Of a DNA stretch of 64,000 nucleotides, positions 43,504 to 54,700 are shown piece after piece. The stretch is taken from contig NC_088319.1 in NCBI RefSeq assembly GCF_910592395.1, forward strand, positions 9,302,001 to 9,366,000. Reading direction: 5' to 3'. Positions within the stretch are counted from its first letter, which is position 1, and each line of letters begins with the position of its first letter. The translations under genes were made by a program, and so were the position numbers. This DNA comes from Lineus longissimus. Lineage: Eukaryota > Nemertea > Pilidiophora > Heteronemertea > Lineidae. The notes under the pieces are model-generated. The model made no database searches. It was not told where the DNA came from and saw only the letters and a list, made by a program, of their open reading frames with translations.

Positions 43504-44284
43504 TCCCCTTTCCAGTTAGCCGCTGCCATGATGTCCTCAAGAGGAACGGCCTTAGCCAACGCCCAAGAAGTTGAATAACTTCTAACATCGTGAGCGCGAC
43601 AAGTTAGCTTCTCTTTCAATGAAGCATTGTCGTACACCCACTCGATTGTGCTCCTAACCCATCTACTCAGAGTATCCTGAGAACAGGGCTGTGACCGATT
43701 CGAAGCATAGCACAAGAACAGTTGTTCCTGACCCTTGCGAATTGATTCTGTGCGCTTTAAGTAGTATTTTAAGGCCCTACAAGGGCACAACCACTCGTCT
43801 TCCTTCACGCTAGAGAGAGACCTCATGTCCGGGAGAAAGATAGACTTACTCAGATAAGAGGAAGACTCATTCTTCGCCAGAAAACCAGGGTAGGGAATTA
43901 GGTTGACCCCTTCCCTCGACCACCGTATGTGACCCTCATGGACTGAAAGAGCGTGAAGCGTGCTCCTTCTTCTAGCTGACGCTGCTGCAATTAGAAACAA
44001 CGTCTTCCAAGAGAGAAACTTCATCTCAGCAGTCTTCAAAGGTTCAAAAGGAGGCAGACATAGCTTCATCAGAACCAGGGGGAGGTTCCAAGATGGGACT
44101 AATACCCTCTTTGGTGGCCTGTCTTGGAAGAAGGCCTTCAGCATTTGAGACAGCAGAGGGTGACGTCCCACTGGGATGCCTTCCCAGCCTGGGTGAATCA
44201 CTGATATGGCTGCCCTGTACCCTGCAATTGTACGGGCTTGAAGGCCCTGCTCAAAGGTGTACTCCAAAAAATCCGCTACCTCAC

Positions 44285-46348
44285 TCAGAGAGGTTCGCAA
44301 CGGGTCCAGACCCTTCCGTTCACACCATCCGCTATAAATTCGTAGTCTGGCGTCATAGGTGGAGATGGTGGAATTCCTCCTGGCCCTGGCTGCCCTTTCC
44401 GCAGCCTTTCTCGAAACTCCTTTCTTAATCTAAGAGAGCTTGACAGTTTCCAAGCAACCAATTTCATAATTGCCGGATTGTTGTGCCATCTCCCGTTGTG
44501 TGGCTGTCGGAGTAGATCCCTCCTGTCCGGCAGGATCAGGGGGGTGGCGATTAGTAGAGACAATAGTTTCAGGAACCATGGCTGTCTCGGCCACCAGGGA
44601 GCGACCAGAATTATCTGGCACTCTGCCTCCTGTATCTTTTGGAGAACCCTCTGAATGAGGGCTACCGGGGGAAAGGCGTATGCAAACAGATTTTCCCAAC
44701 TGATAGACAGAGCGTCCACTTGCCAGGCTTGGGGATCCGGAACCGGCGATACATACGTCGGTAGTTGAAAATTGAGACTGGTTGCAAACAGATCTACCAG
44801 AGGCCTGTCCCACCTGTCGAAGACTAGGGACAGAATCCGAGAGTCTATTGTCCACTCGGTCGGAAACACTTTGTTCCTCCTGGACAGGGCATCGGGAACA
44901 ATGTTCTTCATTCCCGGAATGTGTCTCGCCCGCAGTGTGACTTTGAACTGGCTGCACCACAGGAGCAGTTGACGAGTCAGTTGAAACAGGTCCCAAGAAT
45001 GGGTGCCCCCTTGCTTGTTGATGTATGATGCGACCGTAGTGTTGTCGGTTAGTAACAGTACAGTCTTGCCCTCCAGGATCTCCTTGAAATGGAAAATGGC
45101 AAGTTGTGCCCCTCTCATTTCCAACCAATTGATATGCCTCAGGGATTCGTCCTGAGACCAAACTCCCCACGTGTTCTGACTGTGGAGAGAGGCTCCCCAT
45201 CCCTCTAGTGAGGCATCTGTGGATAGGGTGAGCTCTGGTGCCCGAGGGGACACCGGCATCCCCCGCCTCGTGTTTTGCAGCACAGTCCACCAAAGGAGGG
45301 AACTCGATAGGCCTGGAGAGAGAGTTACTCTTTTCTTGAGCGAGTTGATGTTGGGGTCCCACTGTGCTTTCAGATGAAACTGCAGTGGACGCATATGTAG
45401 TCGGGCTAGCGGGGTGACGTCTATGATAGACGCCATCCTGCCCAGAACACTGAGAAAGACTCGTGCCGAACCATGACCTTTGATCAGGAGGTCTCCCACT
45501 GCTGCTTTCAGGTCTAAGGCCCGTTCGAGTGAGGGGAAAACCAACGCTCTGGACAGATCTATCTCTGCTCCAAGAAATATGATCTGGTGAGAAGGTACCA
45601 GATGGGACTTCTCCCAATTTATTATGAACCCTAGTGAAGAAATTGTGCCTGTCACTAAGGCTATCAGTCGGATCAGTGCCTTTTTGGAAGACGCCCTTAG
45701 AAGCCAATCGTCCAAATAGGCATGGATCCGGGCCCCCCTTCTTCTCAGATACCCGAGGACAGTCGCCACCACTTTGGTGAATACCCGTGGAGCTGACTTT
45801 AGCCCGAAGACCAGAGCTCGGAATTGGTAATGCTTTCCGTTTGCTGTGCACCTGAGGAATTGACGGGATTCTTGATGCACTGGAATATGAAAATAAGTGT
45901 CCGCTAGATCTAGGGAGGCTAACCATTCGCCCGGGCGGACGGATCTTAAAACTGAACGGAATGTTTCCATTGTGAACGGCCGGTCGGGGATATACTCGTT
46001 GAGCTTCTTCAGGTTCAGTACCGGACGGAATCCTCCAGTCTTCTTTGGTACCAGAAAAAGATTGGAATAAAACCCCTGACCTTTTTGCTGCTGCGGGATT
46101 TCCTCTACGGCTCCCTTTTGCAATAATTTGTCTATTTCCACTTGCATTTCTAATGCGGACTCCGGACTGTTCGATGAACCTTGGGGAATGTAGACCGGGT
46201 CTGTAGGGGGAGGCCTGAAAAACTCTATAGTATAACCCTTCTCGATTACTCCCTGTACAAATTTGTCTTTTGTCACCTTTCGCCACTTCTTGGCGAAGGC
46301 TGACAACCTCCCCCCCCCCCCACCGGGAGCTTTCTGGGGGGCAGGCAA
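44285..46348 (-). CDS. DIRS reverse transcriptase-RNase H
   Basis: RT motifs: YSNLFLVPKKTGGFRPVLNL, LASLDLADTYFHIPV, LVFGLKSAPRVFTKV and RIHAYLDDWLL (YLDD box). RNase H follows: LTLSTDASLEGWGAS, INWLEMRGAQLAI, LLLTDNTTVASYIN and IPGMKNIVPDALSR. A conserved DIRS region comes next (VDLFATSLNFQLPTYV, AYAFPPVALIQRVL, VAPWWPRQPWF), downstream of RNase H where some DIRS elements carry a methyltransferase-like domain. The 687 codons are uninterrupted. The apparent start (46348) lies in the gag/pol overlap, so translation probably depends on frameshifting or reinitiation after gag. Confidence 0.9.
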   Translation of the reverse strand: MPAPQKAPGGGGGRLSAFAKKWRKVTKDKFVQGVIEKGYTIEFFRPPPTDPVYIPQGSSNSPESALEMQVEIDKLLQKGAVEEIPQQQKGQGFYSNLFLVPKKTGGFRPVLNLKKLNEYIPDRPFTMETFRSVLRSVRPGEWLASLDLADTYFHIPVHQESRQFLRCTANGKHYQFRALVFGLKSAPRVFTKVVATVLGYLRRRGARIHAYLDDWLLRASSKKALIRLIALVTGTISSLGFIINWEKSHLVPSHQIIFLGAEIDLSRALVFPSLERALDLKAAVGDLLIKGHGSARVFLSVLGRMASIIDVTPLARLHMRPLQFHLKAQWDPNINSLKKRVTLSPGLSSSLLWWTVLQNTRRGMPVSPRAPELTLSTDASLEGWGASLHSQNTWGVWSQDESLRHINWLEMRGAQLAIFHFKEILEGKTVLLLTDNTTVASYINKQGGTHSWDLFQLTRQLLLWCSQFKVTLRARHIPGMKNIVPDALSRRNKVFPTEWTIDSRILSLVFDRWDRPLVDLFATSLNFQLPTYVSPVPDPQAWQVDALSISWENLFAYAFPPVALIQRVLQKIQEAECQIILVAPWWPRQPWFLKLLSLLIATPLILPDRRDLLRQPHNGRWHNNPAIMKLVAWKLSSSLRLRKEFRERLRKGQPGPGGIPPSPPMTPDYEFIADGVNGRVWTRCEPL

Positions 46349-46377
46349 ACATTTGATTGCTATTTCCTGTAGTGGGC

Positions 46378-47798
46378 TCAGCCAGCCCCCCTTCCTCTAT
46401 GGTCTTGCCTGCCGCGAAAGGACTGATTCTGGTAGCCAGGAAATTGGGACTTAGCACTTTTGTCTTGGCGGTTGCTTGAGAACTGACTTTGGGCGGCAGC
46501 CGGGACAGCTGGCTCCCACCTCTTGTCCCCTTGTAGAGGGAGGCCCTTCTCCTCATGCGGTGCGAGATTCCTGAATTTTTTGAAGTGCGATTGTGTCTGA
46601 GGTTGCTCTCTCGACTTCCTTTTTTGAGGGTTGTTAGTTGTTTGTCCTCCTGCGGAAGTAGAGGTTAGGGTCTGTGCCATTTCTCTGGCATCTCTTCGTA
46701 GCTGAGAACTTTCCTTTGCGATCTCATTAAATCTCCCGCCAAAAAGTTCTAGTCCCTGTATAGGCACCTTCAACAAGGCCTCCTGATCCGACTTATCCGG
46801 CAAGTTCAAGGCATCCACATAGATTATCCTCCTCTCTTGAACGCATTTTGCAGAAGCCGTAACGATAGAATTTGACATATCTGCAATTGAGGAAGCCATA
46901 GCTCCTAATAGGGACGCCACATCCTCCTCTGAGGATTCCTTATTATCGGCGGACATGGCCTCCCTCGGAGCCACAAGTAGATATGACGCATGAGAGATGA
47001 CTCTCTGTTGAGATCTTAAAATTTGATCCACAGAAGACAGTGCCCTCTCTGCTTTGTGCTCCGCCGGAAAGAGAGTTCTGGGTTTATGACGGCTTGAGCC
47101 CCCCAGTTTTGTCGCCAAGTAAGTGGAGACTGACTTATCCACAGCCGGAACTCGGCCTATTTTCTCAAAATACTCCTCAGGCCAGCGATACTGCTGTCTG
47201 AGGCGACCTGCATCTGAAAATGGTACCTTAGGTAAACCTTTGTTGACTTTCTGCCAACGGTTTTCAATCATACCCTCAGCGGGAATAGCCGGGACGTCAG
47301 GAACTGTCTCTGATGGGACAGAGGAGAAAGCTGAAGCCAAAATAGAAGATTTTTGTTTAGATTCTGGTACTTCAACAGGTATTTTGAGGCTTTTGGCCAC
47401 CAAAAACATTGTTTTCCCAAAGAATGAGGAATAATATTCCCTGACTCCTCCTGAGTTTCTCCCGCAACCGCAGATGCCGGAGAATTCCATGCCTGCTCGG
47501 GGTCCTGATGCAAACCTCGGCCCCTGCCTGAAGGAGAATCGGGGGACGCTGGACAATTGCTACCTAGGTTCGTAATACGGGTAACTCCCGGGGGCAGAGT
47601 TAGGTTTGGCTCCTGCCGCTGCACGGAGTTAGGCTTAGCCCTCCAAGAGCGCTTGGGTGACAGGCTGGGAGAACCAAACATGCTATCCTCTTCATAGCCA
47701 TCTCTGATTGAAATAACCTCATCGTCCAGCCTTGGCTGGACAGATCCACTGCCAGCGGAAGTGGAGACCGGTTGATCCTTCCCAACATACGTTGTCAA
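46378..47798 (-). pseudogene. DIRS gag-like protein, one frameshift
   Basis: Two overlapping frames: 47798-47268 (KDQPVSTSAGSGSVQP, DDEVISIRDGYEEDSM) and 47556-46378 (YSSFFGKTMFLVAKSLKIPV, VDKSVSTYLATKLGG, SHASYLLVAPREAM, LELFGGRFNEIAKES, then a basic tail ending RGRQDHRGRGAG). They join by a shift near 47450. The SVDQILRSQQRV / ADMSNSIVTAS region is what I know from DIRS gags. No ATG begins the first frame, so the 5' end may be truncated. Confidence 0.75.
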
Positions 47799-47825
47799 GG
47801 AACTGGCAAGTATGGCAAGCCAAAG

Positions 47826-48120
47826 CGGAATTTATTCAAGACTTTAGAATTACCATTCAAGAAGTTAAATATAAGTTCAAGAAGGAAATATATGTTCAAG
47901 ACTTAAATATGTTCAACCTTGAATCAAATGTTTTCAACCTTGAATAAAATATGTTCAACCTTGAATAAAATATGTTCAACCTTGAATAAAATATGTCCAA
48001 CCCTTGAACATTTTGAAAACATGAATGTAAATTATCATATATGAAAATTTCATGCATTCTTGAATACTTTTGTTCAACCTTGAATGCAATATTCAACCTT
48101 GAACAAAATATATACAAGAC
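47826..48120. repeat. Minisatellite built on TTCAACCTTGAA palindromes
   Basis: The unit TTCAACCTTGAATAAAATATG repeats three times in tandem (47949-48010) with diverged copies on both sides (47838-48115), including TTCAAGAAGTTAAAT and CTTGAACAAAATATA. Because TTCAACCTTGAA is nearly its own inverse, the array can fold on either strand. It abuts the DIRS gag end. Two CACGTGACC sites follow at 48122-48152. Confidence 0.75.
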
Positions 48121-49044
48121 TCACGTGACCATATTCAAGACGCACGTGACCACAAAATTGATGACGTAGAGCGTAGAATCTGTGGTACTTCTGATGCGTT
48201 CTGTTACACGACATGATTGATTGCCTGTATAGCCTAAACACTCAAACATGTCAAAAGACAACGAGAATCCGATACAGTGGTGTCGGCCTTAAGAATGAAA
48301 GGTGAGAGGCATTGCGCATTTTGAACCTATAATTTGCCTGATATGTCTGTGAAACATGTATCGACTCTGACATTCACTCGGCATCCATGTCATGATGTGT
48401 AGGATTACAGTACATGTCAGGTGTAGGCGGCTAGGTACGTGTACAACCATGTGTAGGCCTACTGTGTATCCTATGCGTACAAAATGTATATGTGTATGTT
48501 TTATGTAGTGTAGGGCCTATCATATCATGAACCTTTTAGTATAAAGGTCCATGATCATATCTACTTCTAGCCAGGCCTACTTTCATGGCCTACCATGCTC
48601 AATGCTTCTACATGTAGGCCTCCATGTCTACTTGCGCACACATCCCCCTTGGAAATTATACATCCACAGACGGTCATTCCAAGTACCCGAAGGTGAAGAA
48701 GAAGTATAACCAACCCAACATACCTCGCGGATGTGTGGTGTCAAGTAGGCCTACAGTCTACAACACCACGGTGTGGTGACGGTGGGTATACCATGAATTT
48801 AGCAAATACCATTTCAATCAGGATAAGGCCTTATCTGTTGGCCTACAACTATCCCCGGCCCCTATGTATGTTCATATTCTCACTCCCAATACCGGTATAC
48901 AAACGTATATACACGGTATTTATAACACGGTTAAATTCTTGCTTATCTGCTTATATAAATGATCATCTTCGGCCTATCAGTTTTAACCAAGCATGTTTTG
49001 AGCTAAATTGTACCAATTTGTTATTCTAAAATATTTCCTCTTTC
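48121..49044. other. No gene; upstream region of the integrase-like gene
   Basis: The segment is rich in AGGCCTA motifs. An AG acceptor (TTCCTCTTTCAG) at about 49046 precedes the ATG at 49089, implying an upstream non-coding exon somewhere here that I could not place. Confidence 0.45.
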
Positions 49045-49088
49045 AGTTCACAGAATGTTAACTTGATGAAGCCGCTGTCCAGCCAACC

Positions 49089-51240
49089 ATGCCAAGAGGA
49101 AATGATGATCACGCTTTGGGTCCGAGGCCAGTTTCTGACTTTTGGTTGGCACTTGTTCGATTCGTTGCTGAGGCCTATCCCCAATCCTCCACACACGACA
49201 TCAATGTTGCAGAACAGTACCGTCGACAGCTTGAAGAACAGATCAGAACTACAAATGTTATGTTCTCGCGTGCATATGATCTCATGAATGAGGAACAGGA
49301 TTTAGCCAAACAGGCTGATCTTGCCCAATTTACCAAACTTGTGTGTGCAGTACTGGCCCAGCTTTTAGCATTGAGGGAAAAATTTGAATTACAGATTTAT
49401 CATCTCATGAGTGAAATTGGCCCTAGAAACTGTAATTCAAATTTTTCCCTCGTCAGTGGGGCTCCATGTTTAAATGATGAAAACCAGTGTGGCAATCGGC
49501 CAAGTGGACGGCCCAGTATTCAAATCAACCCTGTGACTGTACAGTCTTTGAGGGATGCTGGGTTTAATTGGAGGTCAATTGCCAGTATGATTGGAGTGAG
49601 TGAGAGGACCCTGAGGAATAGACGTCAGAGCTATGAGTTTCTTGATTGTGATTTAGAATATTCTGAAATCACTAACAATGAACTGGATGAAATTGTGACT
49701 GCAATAATGAAAGTAACTACTGTTTGTGGGGAAACATTAATGATGGGTGCTCTATGATCACGAGGTTAGTTAATGTTTCGTACAAAATTAGAATTTAGGT
49801 TGTTTTAAGAACTTATAGTTTCCTTCAGCTAATTTGCAACTGATTAAACTCTGGCCTAATGGTCCCATGGCCCTTAAGTGATTATACTTAGAATTACAAT
49901 GGTTGATTGCACGCAAACTTTGCAAGATGAAATGATGCAATTTATTATAGTCTGTCACCATGTCAGAGTACTACATTGTACTTTTTGAGCACTTAACCTC
50001 CAGTCAAGGCCAATATTTAAAGAGATTCTTTGAATTGTTCAATTTAACTTCAGGATACAAAATTCAGCGACAGCGAGTCAGGGATAGTCTTGCTAGAGTG
50101 GATCCTGTTGGTAGAGCACTTCGTCGAAGATGTGTGATTTACCGGAGACATTACAGTGTTCCACATCCTAATTACATATGGTAGGCTCTTTGTTTACTGA
50201 ATCAAACCTATTGCCATGACTGAAAACTGAGTTGGGCCTACATGTACCGACCACAACATGAGAAATTTAATATACATACATTGTAGTATTTTTACAAACT
50301 GGTGCACTCTCGGATAATTGAAATTGCCTTACATGTACATGTATTTATTAAGCATTCAGTATTTGTCGAGTAATAATATCAATCAATACGAAAGGTTCAC
50401 AAACACAGGTGAATAATGTAAGAACTAAGGTTTGGTATTATATTTGTAATTGTTACACTAGTCTTTTTTTTCAGGCATATCGATGGCAATCACAAGCTGA
50501 TTGATCCTTGGGGCTTTGTCATTCATGGGGGAATTGACGGCTTCTCGAGACTCTGCATGTATCTACGTTGTTCAAACACCAACCGCTCATCTGTTGTCTT
50601 GGAATGTTTTGCTGATGCAGTTCAAGCCTATGGCTGCCCGTCACGTGTACGTACAGATTATGGGACTGAAAATGTGCTTGTTGCAGGCTACATGTTGAGT
50701 AACAAAGGACTCAACAGAGGGAGTGTGATAACCGGATTGTCCACTCATAACCAGCGCATCGAAAGGCTTTGGCGTGATGTTGGACAGAATGTCAACTCAT
50801 TCTTTATTGAACTATTTGACAATATGGAACATACAGGTTTGGCAGACAGGTACAACCCAGTACACATCTACGCTTTAAGATACATTTTTGTGCCGCGCAT
50901 AAACAGAGCCCTTGATGAATTGCGTAACCAATGGAATAATCATCCAGTTCGAACAGAGAAGCATAATACTCCCAACATGCTTTTCCTTAGGGGTATGATG
51001 GTTCATAATGATGCATTCGATTTGGACCTCATCAACACCGTGGACGAAGATGGTCCTGTGCCAGACATTCAAACTAACAACAATGTACAAGTTCCTGAAG
51101 TGCCATTTGATTTATCCGAAGACACTGTGTTACAACTCCAGACCGAAGTTGATCCCCTTGCAGATGATGGCTACTTTGGTGCAAATTTGTTCTTGTCCGC
51201 TGTGGAGATTGTTAATCGTCAAATCAACAATCATGGTTGA
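49089..51240 (+). pseudogene. Integrase-core (DDE) gene, three exons, one in-frame stop
   Basis: Exon 1, 49089-49764 (MPRGNDDHALGPRPV, a helix-turn-helix FNWRSIASMIGVSERTLRN, donor CGAG/GTTAGT). Exon 2, 50054-50180 (GYKIQRQRVRDSLARVDP). Exon 3, 50475-51240. The junctions restore [10 protein letters not shown] in phase. Catalytic residues: D in LWHIDGNH-type context, D in [11 protein letters not shown] and E in [13 protein letters not shown], the pattern of a widespread animal integrase-like family related to Ginger/IS3EU or retroviral-type integrases. TGA at 49755-49757 interrupts exon 1 seven bases before the donor. A weaker in-phase donor (G/GTGCTC, 49747) would skip it. Apart from this the gene is intact. 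It could be domesticated or a transposon remnant; no TIRs were seen. Confidence 0.75.
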
Positions 51241-51314
51241 TTTGACAGTGTACATTGTTCTTTTTTAAGGCAATTGGACAGACAACATGTATTCTTGCCC
51301 AAAGAAGAAATAAC

Positions 51315-51320
51315 AATAAA
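51315..51320 (+). terminator. AATAAA polyadenylation signal
   Basis: AATAAA lies 75 bp after the stop codon of the integrase-like gene, a normal distance. Weak evidence alone, but well placed. Confidence 0.5.
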
Positions 51321-51419
51321 GATGCATTTGTGAAAAATATATATTCTTTGTTTTAACTTTAACTCAATTCACTGTGTCCAAATCAGAGTGAAGCCTCAGA
51401 CTCAGCTCACCATGCGAAT

Positions 51420-51735
51420 TGACTAACATGGAGGCATGAAGCAACAGAGAAGAAAGAACACCAAACTGAACATAATTTCACCAGCATTAAAAAAATATAA
51501 TTTCAATAAATTGTCAGCAGAAAGATGCAATGTAATTGCTAACTCCAATGTAGAGCGTCAACTGACCACACCAATGGGCCAACAGTAGGCAAAATAAACC
51601 AGTGTGGACACCTGAAGCAACACATAACAGAACAAACTACTCACTACATGTTAAAAATATAATTTCAATAAATTGTCAGCAGAAAAATACTATCTAATTT
51701 CAGTTTTGCTAACTCGAATGTAGAGCGTCAAGGTA
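51420..51735 (+). repeat. Diverged tandem duplication
   Basis: AATATAATTTCAATAAATTG with GTCAGCAGAAA occurs at about 51493 and 51655, and GCTAACTC(C/G)AATGTAGAGCG at about 51537 and 51707, so two units of about 165 bp lie between the integrase-like gene and the HECT gene. Confidence 0.7.
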
Positions 51736-51786
51736 TTTCCAAATAGTGTGTTCTTTAATTTCTTGTCTGCTGAAAAACAATGAAAA

Positions 51787-54700
51787 TCACAAAGGGCACA
51801 AGAGAATCTTCAGTTTTCCCCAAGGTTTGGACAGGGTTGCTGAAGCAAACAAGACGGAGGAACTGAAATAGTCCATGTTTGTTTCCTCTAAAAGTTCAGA
51901 ATGCACCATATGATTTTGAAGACAAAGGCATTCAGTCATCCTTGATAGTAGGTCTGTCAAAGGTATCATTGGAACAACTCGGGCAAATCCAAATCCAGGG
52001 GAACAGGCAATTCCCAACACCATGTTTTTCTTGAAGGTACTATAATACGGGGTAGCAGGCAGCCGCAACAAGTTGGCGCACGTATTAGAGGTAGGGAAGT
52101 GCGTCAGGGTTTTTTTTGTTACCGGATCAACAGGAGCTTGATATGACAGTTCAATTGAAGGGATGGGCATGAAGCCCAATGGCGGCACTTGAGCTGCTCC
52201 GGTGCCGAATATTAAAATGTCTGAAAGGCTAATGCTAATCTTCTCCTTTTCCGCATTTCCCTCTGAAAAAAACACTTTCATTAGAGTGCTTCATAACAAT
52301 GCAGTGTGTTGGGATACGTATTGACTGTGTTTGATTCTTCAGTCCATTCCACTGGTTCAAAATCCAGGGCCGTATGAATTCATTCATGTAGAAATTGCCA
52401 ACACTCATGCATTTGCAGTACATATTTTGCCATGAATCCAGACTTCAAATAATAACTACGGTAGGCTATAATACAGATTTCGTCTTATTTAGATACCGGT
52501 ATTTGTGTCAAATCATAAAAGCATACAAGGTACATGTAGCCTAGAGTGACTTGTCACAGATATTTTAGGAGAATAAATACTGATCATACCTTGGACATCT
52601 TGGAGGAAGTCTCTCCACCATCCGTTTACTTTGAGATCAGTGTCGTATTTGTTTGAATCCTTTTCCGCGAGTTGGAATTTGAAAATATCCTCAACACTCT
52701 CAGCTGTTAAAAGTAGATAAGCATAACAAAATGATATAGTTACATCAACCATTCACAACACAATTAACTTAATAATCCTGTCTCTTCACAACCCTTCGAA
52801 TAAGACGAAAAATATGTATAATTCCTTGTCGTCCTTACCTGTCAATGGGCTTGGCTGATGACAGAAAATGTCCTTGAACAATGTTGGGTGTTGTCGGACA
52901 GTGGCCAACAACCCCAAAGTCCTTAAGCCATCTTTGAAGCTGAAAAATATAGTATAATTTTTAATTTTCCTTTGGTATACCAATTGATGAGACCATACCC
53001 TCTCTATTTAGGACAGTGGTCATTTGTATTCAATTTCACCTCTGTATTCAGGACACCTCTCTACGAAGGACAGCATTTGCCAGTCCCAAGGGTGTCCTTC
53101 ATGGAGAGGTTCTACTGCAGTTGCTTAAAATGACATGTCACAACCCATATCATTGCCTCATCTGTCTAACTTACCATTCCAAGCATGACTGGACACGTCC
53201 CACAACATAGAAGGCAACAGCTGCTTTAGCGATTGTCTCCCTGTCATTAACAGTCCTAATTGGGATTAGACAACCAGCCAAACTAAGGAAAGAAGAGGCT
53301 TCGGTGACTGCTTCTTGAAGTGTCTCAATATCTCTTGCTTCTCTTATCTTCAAAAATTGCCAATGTATTACTGGTAGATTGAGTCAAGATGAACAGGAAA
53401 CCTTCAAATTTTTAATAAATGGTAAGTCTTCAGAGATTGGGTTTTGCCATCATGCTATGACGAACTACATGTACTGTACATTTCAATTTTCTTAGGGGCT
53501 TGGAGCTAATTCTTTGTTGTCTTAAAATGTGTGGTAGTCGAGACATGTTGAGTCCCTAACTCCCAAATAATCTGGGCTTCAACTTGACAGCTGCACAGAA
53601 TCCTGCTGCTGGACTAACCTTTTCGAGCTGTTTGCGTACTTCTAGGTCTGCCACATCCTCAATTGTTGGATCTTGTCGTCTGTCATGGTCATATGCGACA
53701 CAATCGTAGAGGGTTGGGCTAAAAAAGCCAGGGGGTGGGCCACTGTGTATGACTGAGACGGCAATCATCCGCCCAGCCAACTGGTAATCCCCGTCAGAGA
53801 GAGCTGGAAATAATATCAAGATTCATGTGGTAAGGTTAGGGTGATTCAATAAATAAAACAGACCGTGCTCGTCGCTGGACCTTAGCCTAAAAAGTTTGAG
53901 TTACAAAAATTTAAGAGACAAAGATTTTTAGATGATCGTAAATCTAAAATGCACTGTGGTGCCATGTTACACTGACCTGATACACTATCAGCTTAAGGGT
54001 AATCAGCATCTACACAGAGACATGTTTTCATCTTTGGTGGTTTTTGATAGCTAAGCTTGCAGGACACCTACATATATGTTGTGTTAGACTTACTCACCAG
54101 AGGCAGACAGAGCCAGCACTTTACGGTCTTGTGGTCCTTCAAAGACCTTATGACCTTGCAGACTGGCCATTAAGAGACGAAGGAATTCTCTTTTTGGTCC
54201 ACCAATGTCGATAGCCCCCTCGCCTTTCTTGCCGTCTGTAAAAACAACCGACATTCCATTGAAGGGGCTATACGACTTCCTTCGAAAGCCAATTTTTGCC
54301 CCATCAAACACGTCTCGTCTGTTGACGTTAAACTTTGATGTCTTGTCATCGTCTATTTGGCTCTGAGGTAGCACGAGTTCATCTCTAATTGTAGTAGTGT
54401 CATCAATTCTGAAATTAGAAGGTTTTCTTTTCATACCAGTATAATGCTGAATTGCATGGTTTGAAGTCACGTTATTTCTGCTAACCCCCAATCAGTAAAT
54501 ATAGGACATTGTCAGAACATTCTATGGTCACAAAGATGGTAGAAGGGTACTCACTTGTTTCTATCTTCAAGAGAGGCTCTTATAGCCTGGTTTAGTGCCT
54601 CATCCTCTCTATCTCCATCATCATCATCATCATCCTCTTGATGAACATTCAAGTCAACATACTGGCTATAGATGGCGAAAAGAAGGGTTTTATTTTGGAA

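Larger units (their letters stand above)
38408..44300 (-). pseudogene. DIRS tyrosine recombinase, split by the Gypsy insertion
   Basis: The upstream part (44300-43504) has RSTLHALSVHEGHIRW, LCPCRALKYYLKRT, then the HxxR box in CRAHDVRSYSTSWALAKAV and IMAAANWKG. The Gypsy LTR follows. The downstream part (38500-38408) resumes in frame with DTTFSAFYMRDVEG, carrying the nucleophilic Tyr, and ends SSARV-stop. Tyrosine recombinases integrate the circular DIRS DNA without target duplication. The 5-bp TSD TCCCC of the Gypsy lies at the break. The ORF overlaps the end of the RT/RNase H frame by a few bases. Confidence 0.9.
37981..47826 (-). mobile_element. DIRS-like tyrosine-recombinase retrotransposon, interrupted by Gypsy
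   Basis: On the minus strand: gag-like (47798-46378), RT/RNase H (46348-44285), tyrosine recombinase (44300-43504 continued at 38500-38408) and a complex inverted repeat at the 3' end. A 5.0-kb Gypsy element (38501-43503) sits in the recombinase gene. With the Gypsy removed the DIRS would be about 4.8 kb. No matching inverted repeat is seen at the 5' end near 47.8 kb, so this end may be truncated or replaced by the adjacent minisatellite. Confidence 0.82.

Noticed and set aside
47896-48117. ORF with repeated YSRLNIF
   Set aside because: Translation of the TTCAACCTTGAA minisatellite.
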